From: Dugong dugon
Lineage: Eukaryota > Chordata > Mammalia > Sirenia > Dugongidae
DNA: 64,000 nt
Assembly: GCA_030035585.1 (NCBI GenBank)
Contig: CM057462.1
Coordinates: forward strand, 136,302,734 to 136,366,733
Direction: 5' to 3'
Each line of letters opens with the position of its first letter. Positions within the stretch are counted from its first letter, which is position 1. A program made the position numbers and the translations under genes. Positions 56,176 to 64,000 of the stretch are shown here, piece by piece. The notes beneath the pieces were generated by a model. The model saw nothing but the letters and a program-made list of their open reading frames with translations, was not told where the DNA came from and searched no databases.

Positions 56176-56639
56176 TACAATCAGGCATATATATTTAAAA
56201 AAGAATCTGAAAGGATGAATGAAATATAAAAAAGGAAAAAAGAAATTAGTCCTAAAACATCAATCCCTACCTAACTATAGCCACATGTCTGTCAGTTTGT
56301 CATACTGTGTTGGCTTGTGTGTTACTGTGATGCTGGAAGTTATGTCACTGGTATTTCAAACACTAGCAGGTCACCCATGGTGGACAAGTTTCAGGGGTGT
56401 TTCTAGACTAAGATTAGGAAGAAGGACCTGGTGGTTTACTTCTGAAAAAATTAGCCAGTGAAAACCTTATGAATAGCAGAGGTACACTGTCTGATATGGT
56501 CCCGGAAGATGACCTCTCAGGTTAGAAGGCACTCAAAACATGACTGGGAAAGAGCCGCCTCCTCTAAGCAGAGCTTACCTTAATGACATGGATGGAGTCA
56601 AGCTTTCGGGACATCATTTGTTGATGTAGCATGACCCAA

Positions 56640-57300
56640 AATGACAAGAAAGAGTTACAAACATCCATTAATAATAGAACGTGGAAAGTAAGAAGCATGA
56701 ATCTAGGAAAACTGGAAGCAATCGAAAATGAAATGGAACATGTAAACATTGATAACCTAGGCATTAGAGAGCTGAAATGGACTGGTATTGGCCATTTTGA
56801 ATTGGACAATCATTATGGTCTACTATGCCAGGAATGACAACTTGAAGAGGAATGGCACGGCATAATTATCAAAAAGAACATTTCAAGATCTATCTGAAGT
56901 ACAATGCCGTTCAGTAATAGGATGATATTCATACACCTGCAAGGAAGACCAGTATGACTATTACTCAGTTTTACACACCAACCACTAATGCCAAAGATGA
57001 GGAAATAGAAGATTTTTACCAACTTCTGCAGTCTGAAATTGATCAAACACGCAATCAAGATGCATTGATAATTACTGGTGATTGGAATGCAAAAGTTGGA
57101 ACCAAAGAAGAAGGAACAGTAGTTGGAAAGTATGGCCTTGGTGATAGAAATGACACTGGAGATCGCATGATAGAATTTTGCAAGATCAATGACTTCTTCA
57201 TTGCAAATACCTTTTTTCAACAACATAAATGGTGACTATATTGTTGTGGACCTCACCATGTGGAATACACAAGAATCAAATCACCTACATCTGTGGAAAG
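56640..57300 (+). pseudogene. RTE endonuclease remnant
   Basis: The N-terminal piece NRTWKVRSMNLGKLEAIENE is followed by NLGIRELKWTGIGHFELDNH (56631-56837). The second block, 56954-57235, carries FYQLLQSEIDQTRNQDALII and then TGDWNAKVGTKEEG, the APE-type G-D-W-N motif. It ends NDFFIANTFFQQHKW before a stop, and the following part shifts frame. It would nick target DNA, but the breaks between the blocks rule out a whole protein. Confidence 0.88.
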
Positions 57301-57729
57301 AGATGATGAAAAAGCTCAATATCATCAATCAGAACAAGGCCAGGGGCCGACTGTGGAACAGACTATCAATTGCTCTATGCAAGTTCAAGTTGAAGCTGAA
57401 GAAAATTAGAACAAGTCCAAAGTATGACTTTGAGTATATTTCACTTGAATTTAGAGACCATCTCAAAAATAGCTTTGACTCACTAATGACCAAATACCAG
57501 ATGAGTTGTGGAATAACATCAAGGACATCATACATGAAGAAAGCAAGAGGTCATTAAAAAGACAGGAAAGAAAGAAAAGACCAAAATGGATGTCAGAAGC
57601 AACTCTGAAACTTGCTCTTGAACGGAGAGTAGCTAAAGTGAGTGGAAGAAATGATGAAGTAAAAGAGCTGAACGAAAGATTTTAAAGAGCAGCTCGAGAA
57701 GACAAAGTAAGGTATTATAATGAAATGTG

Positions 57730-59100
57730 CAAAGACCTAGAACTAGAAAACCGAAAGAGAAGAACACTCTCATCATTTCTCAAGCTGAAAGAATTGTAGA
57801 GAAAATTCAACCCTCAATTTGCAATATTGAAGGATTCTATGGGGAAAATATTAAACTACTCAGGAAGCATCGAAAGAAAATGGAACGAATACACAAAGTC
57901 ACTGTACCAAAAAGAATTGGTTAATGTTCAACCATTTCAGCAGGTAGCATATTATCAAGAACCGAAGCTACTGAAAGAAGAGGTCTAAGCAGAACTGAAG
58001 TCACTGGTGAAAAACAAGGTTCCAGGAATTGATGGAATACCAACTGAAACATTTCAATAAATGAATGCAGTGCTGGAAGTGCTCACTAGTCTATGCCAAG
58101 AAATGTGGAAGACAGCTACCTGGCCAACCGATTGGAAGAAATCCATATTTGTTTCCATTCCAAAGAAAGGTGATCAACAGAATTGGGAAATTCTTGAACA
58201 ATATCATTAATGTCACAAACAAGTACATTTTGCTAAAGATCATTCAAAAGCGTTGGCAGCAGTACGTTGACAAGGTACTGCCAGACATTCACGCCGGTTT
58301 CAGAAGAGGACGTGGAACAAGAGATATCATTGCTGATATCAGATGGGTCTTGGTTGAAGGCAGAGAATACCAGAAAGATGTTTACCTGAGTTTTATTGAC
58401 TATGCAAAAGCCTTCGACTGTGTAGATCGTAACAAATTATGGACAACATTGAGAAGAATGGGAATTCCAGAACACTTAATTGTGATCACGTGGAAACTGT
58501 ACATAGACCAAGAGGCAGTCATTTGAAAACAACAAGTGGAAACTGCATGGTTTAAAATCAGAAAATGTGTGCGTGAGGGTTGTATCCCTTCACCATACTT
58601 ATTCAATATGTATGCTGACTAAATAATCAGAGAAGTCGGACTATATGAAGAAGAATGGGGCAACAGGATTGGAGGAAGACTCATTAACAATCTGTGATAT
58701 GCAGATGACACAACATTGTTTGCTGAAAGGGAAGAGGACTTGAAACATTTATTGATAAAGTTCAAAGACTACAGTCTTCAGTATGGATTACACATCAACA
58801 TAAAGAAAACAAAAATTCTCACAACTGGACCAGTAAGCAACAAACATCGTGAATAAATGGAGAAATGATTGAAGTTGTCAAGGAGTTCATTTTACTTGGA
58901 TCCACAATCAACGTCCATGGAAGCAGCAGTCAAGAAATCTAAGGACGCATTGCATTGAGCAAATCTGCTGCAGAAGACCTCTTCAAAGTATTGAAAAGGA
59001 AAGATGTCATTATAAGGACTAAGGTGCGCCTGACCCAAGCCGTGGTGTTTTCAATCACCTCATGCAAAAGCTGGGCAGAGAATAAAGAAGACTGAAGAAG
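57730..59100 (+). pseudogene. RTE reverse transcriptase remnant
   Basis: The piece 58065-58526 includes QRKVINRIGKFLNNII, VDKVLPDIHAGFRRGRGTRD and VYLSFIDYAKAFDCVDRNKL, the conserved F-D-C-V-D active-site block with its aspartates. It stops after LYIDQEAVI. The second catalytic block Y-A-D-D lies at 58698-58709, directly preceded by TGA (58695-58697). Further frameshifts follow. The protein normally copies RTE RNA at the nick. Confidence 0.9.
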
Positions 59101-59476
59101 AACTGATGCCTTTGAATTATGGTGTTGGTGAAAAATAGTACATATACCATGAACTGTCAGAAGAACGAAGAAATCTGTCTTGGAAGAAGTACAGCCAAAA
59201 TGCTCCTTAGACGTAAGGATGGCAAGACTTCGTCTCATATACTTATGACACATTATCAGGAGGGACCAGTCCCTGGAGAAGGACATCATGCTTGGTAAAG
59301 TGGAGGGTTACCAAAAAAGAGGAAGACCCTCAATGAGATGGATTGACAGTGTCTGTAAGAGTTGGCTCAAGCATAACAACAAATTTGAGGATGGCACAGG
59401 ACTAGGCAGTGTTTTGTTCTGTTGTATGTAGGGTCGCTATGAGTCAGAATTGACTGGATGGCACCATACAACAACA

Positions 59477-59594
59477 ACCTAACTGTGTCGCCTACAAATG
59501 TGGCAAAGGACAATCCTATCAGCAGCCATCTAACATAGAAGAGAGGAACTCTGAGACTAGGATAGTGTCAAATTGGCTCTTGAACTGTGATTGA
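59477..59594. other. short single-copy gap
   Basis: Nothing recognised. Confidence 0.4.
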
Positions 59595-59870
59595 TCAGCC
59601 CAGTTAAAGCTGAGACCCCCTCCTTATGCTACTTGCACCCCGTTTCTGTTTATTTTTTCCCCATAATACTTACCATTATCTACTATTCTACACATTTAAT
59701 TTATTTGTTAATTTATTTTTGTTTGTCTTCATCCACGCGAATTGCAGCAGCTTCTTGTGGGCAGGGAACTTTGTCTTGTTCAATGCTGTCTCAAGCCCCT
59801 AGAACTGTTCCTGGAACAGTACAGGTATTCAATACATAGTTGCTGAACAAATGAGTGAATAAATGTAGGT
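59595..59870 (+). repeat. L2 LINE 3' end
   Basis: 'gcagggaactttgtcttgtt', 'ccctagaactgttcctggaa' and 'attcaatacatagttgctga' are the L2 3' end in sense. Confidence 0.8.
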
Positions 59871-61088
59871 TAAGTGTAGCCGAGGTTGTCACAGTGTATG
59901 TGTGATCCCCAAATGAGTGCCATATATGTGATGCCATCTCCTCCCCTGTACCTACCCAGCACTGCCATACTGTGGCTCAAGGATCTGCAACACCAGCTCT
60001 CTGAATCCCTCCATAAAGTTCCTAAGCCTCCTTTCTGAAATTACTCAATCTGAAGTTTCACTCTGGAACAAAAAATAGAGTCTTCTTTCTTTCAAAGTCT
60101 AAGAAAACACATTGAGAAACTCTCCAGTAGTTGAAAAAAGAGGCTGTGTCATTGTAATAAGAAATGAAATCATGTGTACTCTGAGATCCAGGAGAACAGA
60201 ATGTATACACCTTATGTTTACCATTTTTAACTCCTTAAAATAATGACAACTTGGACAAATTTGTCAGTACCTTATTTTCTCAATATGTTTTCTGTTTATG
60301 ACAACATTCTTTTTTGGTCTACTGACATATGGCCCAGATTTATCTTGTTGAACAGATCATCTGCTGTTAAACAAAATACATGATGACGATAGCAATTTCC
60401 TGCTGTGCAAACAATAGAAAGATTAGAAAATGCTTGTTCCTCGAAAGCACATCCAAGCTTACTTTAACTGAAGGAATAACATGAGAGGAAAATAATCTAT
60501 CTCCCTATTATTATAATAAGTTTAGCGGAGTATTCTCAGAAATGGGACACGACATTCAAATTTATAATATTTTCATGGTCATCCAGAAACTGTGAAATCA
60601 TAGTTGCCAATAGAGATTGTAGATGTCATAGGGAGTGCAACATATTCACATATTGAAGGAAATTTTTCCAATGTTTTTATCTTTGCACAATGCTTTGTAA
60701 AAAAAAAAAACAAGAACAAACTATTATTGACTATAGAAGACAATAGGCCAAAGTTGGCAATGAAATATAGCTTAGACAGACGAAAAGCAGAAGTATAGTT
60801 TCTTCTGGAAAGAAGAAAAATGCAATACTTCTCATAATATTAACATTTATATTCTCAGTGATTACAGCTTACGCTTGATAAATGTTGATATGATTGAAAA
60901 AGGGGGGAAATGCTGTCAGTTTGCATTTTCTATGAAAAATACTAATTTCTACATTTGGTGAAGGTGTAGAGAGAAAAAAAGAGGTATACAGATAGGAACA
61001 CTGAGTTGATTATACCTTGTGACTTTATGTGTTGCAGAAAGGAAATTTCAAATTACAGTTTTGGATTATTCCAGAAGACACTGTAGTC
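59871..61088. other. 1.2 kb single-copy sequence, nothing recognised
   Basis: No gene or repeat identified. The 64-codon frame at 60604-60798 has no domain. Confidence 0.4.
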
Positions 61089-61255
61089 CAGTGCTTATGA
61101 AATATTAATGTCCCTAAGAATCACTTGGGGAATTGTGAAAATTCTGATTCTGTAGGTCTGTGGTGGAGTCCTAATTCTGAAAATTCTGCATTACATACAT
61201 GTTCCAAGGTGATAGTGTTGTAATTGGTCCAAGGACCACATTTTGAGTAGCAACG
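61089..61255 (+). repeat. MER5 (hAT-Charlie) non-autonomous element
   Basis: It begins 'cagtgcttatgaaatatta' and has 'ctaagaatcacttggggaat', 'gattctgtaggtctgtggtg' and 'gtccaaggaccacattttga', the MER5 order. Clear 8-bp flanking repeats are not visible. Confidence 0.78.
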
Positions 61256-61889
61256 TTCTCGTTCCTCAATTTTAATGTGAACTTAACTAAAATATGGCTA
61301 TTATAAAGAAAAACTCACTTCCAAAAACATCATAACTTATTCCAAACTAACATAAATGTTTCTGTATCATCTACTGGTATACATCTATTTACACCAAAGT
61401 TCATTTCTGATTGTGAAATCAGAAAATAATCAAAGGGTGATTGTATTCGAGCATGGGAACTTACTATATCACATTCCAAAATTTCATTCTAGATGTAAAA
61501 TCATTTTAAAGGTGAGATATTGTTAAACTATAGCCTTTAAATCCATATATCTGTAAATAAAACTATGGAATGAGTAACATGTCCGATAAACTTCCCTGAA
61601 AATTCGTACTAATAGAATGACTTATTCTGGATTTCCACCTAACTTTCCACCTATAAGCCAGTAATTATTTTGTTTAAATCTAAATTAATACTTGAATATA
61701 TTGCCCTATATTTCCTTGTATTCTGTGTTCAAATATCTTCTTTTCCCTAGAATGATACAGTCTCCAGAAACAGGACTGTATCATCTTATTCTTTTATAAC
61801 CAATTTAAGTACACAGTGCCAGTCAACCCATCTAACTTTGCAGTGGCTTCTTATATCTCTCAAAGAGAGAGTCTATGAGTTTGCTTTAT
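61256..61889. other. single-copy AT-rich sequence, nothing recognised
   Basis: No gene or repeat identified. A poly-T at 61889-61900 borders the next repeat. Confidence 0.4.
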
Positions 61890-62125
61890 TTTTTTTTTTT
61901 AATCTCAAGAACAATGGAAAACTTATTAAAACTTTTAAGGATGTGTGTGTGTTACTTTGGCTACAGTGTGAGCATAGATTGCGAGGTCAGAAGAATGGAA
62001 TTGGGAAGAGTTGTTAGAAGGCTATTCTAATAGTCCAAGAGAGAGGTAGTGATGTCTTGGCCTAGGTTTCTGGGGATGAAGAGGAGAGAAGCAAATGAAT
62101 TAGAGAGAAACCTATAAGGCCAAAT
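61890..62125 (-). repeat. L2 LINE fragment, antisense
   Basis: 'aaggctattctaatagtcca' and 'gtgatgtcttggcctaggtt' reverse to the internal L2 region around 'ggattactgcaatagcctcc'. Confidence 0.68.
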
Positions 62126-62283
62126 CAATAGGCTTCAGGTATAGATCCAATTTAATGTTTTCCTATTAGGCTAGCTAGTTATCTCAACATTATTTATCGA
62201 ATAATCTATCTGTGCCCATTGATTGGAAATGCTATTTTTATCATATATCTTAGATAAAATTATCTTACATACACTTGGTTCTA

Positions 62284-63415
62284 TTTCTTTTTTTCTTTTT
62301 ATTGTACTTCAGGTGAAGTTTCACAGAACAAATAGTTTCTCATTAAACAGTCAGTACAGATATTGTTTGACAACATTGGTTAACAACCCCACGACATGTC
62401 CACCATCTCACTTCTCGAACTTTTTTTTTTTTGGTGAAAATATACATACCCAAAGATACACCATCCATTTCAAAAATTTCTACATGCACAGTTCAGTGAC
62501 TTTGATTACTTTCTTCCAGTTGTACTGCTATTCTCACTTTAGATGAAAGTTTACAGACTAAAATAGTTTCTCATTAAACGGTTAGTACACATGTTGCCCT
62601 ATGACAATGGTTAAGAACCCCACTACATGTCAACACTGTCCTTACTCAACCTTGGGTTCCCTATCACCAGCTTCCCTGTCCCCTTCTGCCTTCTAGTCCT
62701 TATCCCTTGACTGCTGTGCCTCATTAGTCCCGTTTTGTTATATGGGGCGGTCCCATCCATGGCTGAACGGTGAACCGTGGAATTGACTTCACCACTGAGC
62801 TAGAAGGGGACTGGGGTCCATACTCTCGGGGTTTCTCCAGTCTTTGTCAGGCCAGTAAATCTGGTCTTTTTTGCGTGTGTTAGAATTTTGTTCTACATCC
62901 TTCTCCAGCTCTGTCCAGAACCCTATGTTGTGATCCCGGTCAGAGCAGTCAGTAGTGGTAGCCAGACACCATCTAGCTGTAATGGACTCAACCTGGTGGA
63001 GGCCATGGTAGTTGTGGTCCATTAGTCCTTTGGACTAATCTTTTGCTTGTATCCTGTTCTCTTCATTCTCCCTTGCTCCCGAAGGGGTGAGACCAGTGGA
63101 GTATATTAGATGGCTACTCACAGGCTTTTAAGACCCCAGACGCTACTCACCAAGGTAGAATGCAGAACATTGTCTTTATAAACTGTGTTATGCCAATTGA
63201 GCTAGATGTTCCCCGAGACCATGGTCCCCACAGCCCTCCACCCAGCAATTCAGTCCCAAGTTGTGCTGGTTTCCCCAGTATTGTGTACTGTCTCACCCTT
63301 CACCAAAGATACCACTTATCTACTGCCTATTTAGTATTCCCCCACCCCCACCCTTTGCATCCCTGGTAACCAACAAAGATTGTTACTTTTTGTGTGTAAA
63401 CTTTTTCATGGGTTT
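62284..63415 (-). other. L1 3' UTR with two tail modules, antisense
   Basis: The outer tail module (62300-62540) contains 'cattggttaacaaccccacg', then 'ggtgaaaatatacatacc'. The inner tail repeats 'gtttctcattaaacggttag' and 'caatggttaagaaccccact' near 62565-62630. It lacks the extra 105 bp of the copy at 25651, as does the copy at 38339. Confidence 0.78.
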
Positions 63416-64000
63416 TTACAATAGAGGTCTCATACAATGTTTGTCCTTTTGTGATTGACTTATTTCACTCAGCATAATGTCCTCCAGTTTCATCCATGTT
63501 ATGAGATGCTTCACAGATTCATCATTGTTCTTTCTCATTGCATAGTACTCCATTGTGTGTATGTACCATAGTTTGTTTATCCCTTCATCTGTTGATGGGC
63601 ATGTAGGTTGTTTCCATCTTTTTGCTATTGTGAACAATGCTGCCATGAACATAGGTGTGCGTGTGTCTATTCGAGTGACAACTCTTATTTCTCTAGGATA
63701 TATTCCTAGGAGTGGGATTGCTGGATTGAATGGTATGTCTATTTCTAGTTTTCTGAGGAAGTGCCATATCATTTTCCAAAATGGTTGTATCATTTTGCAT
63801 TCCTATCAACAGTGCATAAGAGTTCCAATCTCCCCGCAGTCCCTCCAACATTTGCTGTTTCCAGTGTTTTTGATTCCTGCCGGTAATGCCAGGGTGAGAT
63901 GGTATCTCATTGTGGTTTTAATTTGCATTTCTCTAATGGCTAGTGATTGCGAGCATTTCTTCATATGTCTGTTGGCTGCTTGAATGTCTTCTTCAGTGAA
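63416..64000 (-). pseudogene. L1 ORF2 C-terminus, partial
   Basis: The frame 63416-63793 is open: [55 protein letters not shown], ending RPLL. The upstream part, including the zinc-knuckle-like CWRGC region, continues to the window edge in another frame. It is the longest clean C-terminal ORF2 stretch of the three copies. The RT and endonuclease lie outside. Confidence 0.88.

Larger units (their letters stand above)
56277..59476 (+). mobile_element. RTE LINE, full length (3.2 kb), uninterrupted
   Basis: It runs from a 5' UTR (gtctgtcagtttgtcatact) to the tail 'ggcaccatacaacaacaac'. A direct repeat 'acctaact' (56269-56276 and 59477-59484) is a likely target duplication. It has the same order as the interrupted copy at 36840. 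All coding parts are broken. Confidence 0.92.
62284..64000 (-). mobile_element. L1 LINE 3' end, antisense, cut by window end
   Basis: Its reversed A-tail is at 62284-62303, followed by the double-tail 3' UTR and the ORF2 C-terminus, running off at 64000. It is colinear with 44700-46400 reversed. Confidence 0.93.

Noticed and set aside
1-64000. A novel gene cluster or defence/biosynthetic system
   Set aside because: The window is mammalian repeat-dominated DNA. No operon-like arrangement, no intact multi-gene unit and no unexplained coding block was found.

Overview
This is nuclear genomic DNA from a placental mammal, almost certainly an afrotherian and most likely an elephant or close relative. 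No single gene shows this; the repeat content does. The window carries a 3.2-kb RTE-clade LINE (BovB/RTE1-like), tRNA-headed SINEs whose 3' ends match that RTE, a young L1 lineage with a 1.7-kb 5' UTR, and old pan-mammalian repeats (L2, MIR, MER5, MER20, MaLR LTRs, a Tigger/MER2-type element). The species call rests on recognition, not on a database search. I see no intact protein-coding gene, no rRNA or tRNA gene and no CRISPR array. The open reading frames of any length are L1/RTE remnants, reading frames opposite to them, or unsupported short frames.

Layout. 1-2505 is the 5' half of an antisense L1 cut by the window edge, followed by older antisense L1 3' debris to about 3335. 3336-25507 is mostly single-copy AT-rich DNA sprinkled with SINEs, MIR, L2, MER20, MaLR solo LTRs, two TIR-flanked DNA-transposon-like elements (16994-17349 and 17379-17598) and a MaLR LTR split by an RTE. 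A small CpG cluster with a 31-codon frame (18755-19029) is the only gene-like signal there. 25651-32713 is a 7.1-kb L1 with a deletion of about 1 kb in ORF2, itself inserted into an L2. 32714-33802 is L2 plus an LTR split by a SINE. 33996-35989 is a 5'-truncated RTE.

36840-48889 is the structural highlight. One full-length RTE is interrupted first by an 8.06-kb sense L1 (38339-46401) and again by a 0.74-kb antisense L1 tail (47700-48435). Removing both insertions leaves about 3.2 kb, the length of the uninterrupted RTE at 56277-59476. 48890-56276 holds SINEs, three L2 copies (one split by a Tigger-type element, one by MIR and SINE sequence), an LTR, and a SINE inserted inside another SINE. 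59477-62283 is L2, MER5 and single-copy DNA. 62284-64000 is the 3' end of another antisense L1 running off the window.

How the parts work together: L1 supplies one reverse transcriptase/endonuclease system and RTE a second. The SINEs carry pol III-type tRNA heads and RTE-like 3' ends, so by analogy with Bov-tA/BovB they were probably mobilised by RTE. All LINE copies seen are broken by stops, frameshifts, deletions or active-site changes, so nothing here looks autonomously mobile. The window reads as a layered insertion record in a gene-poor or intronic region. I found no convincing undescribed biological system. The items most worth checking are the CpG/ORF island, the two TIR elements, and the double-tailed L1 3' UTR.
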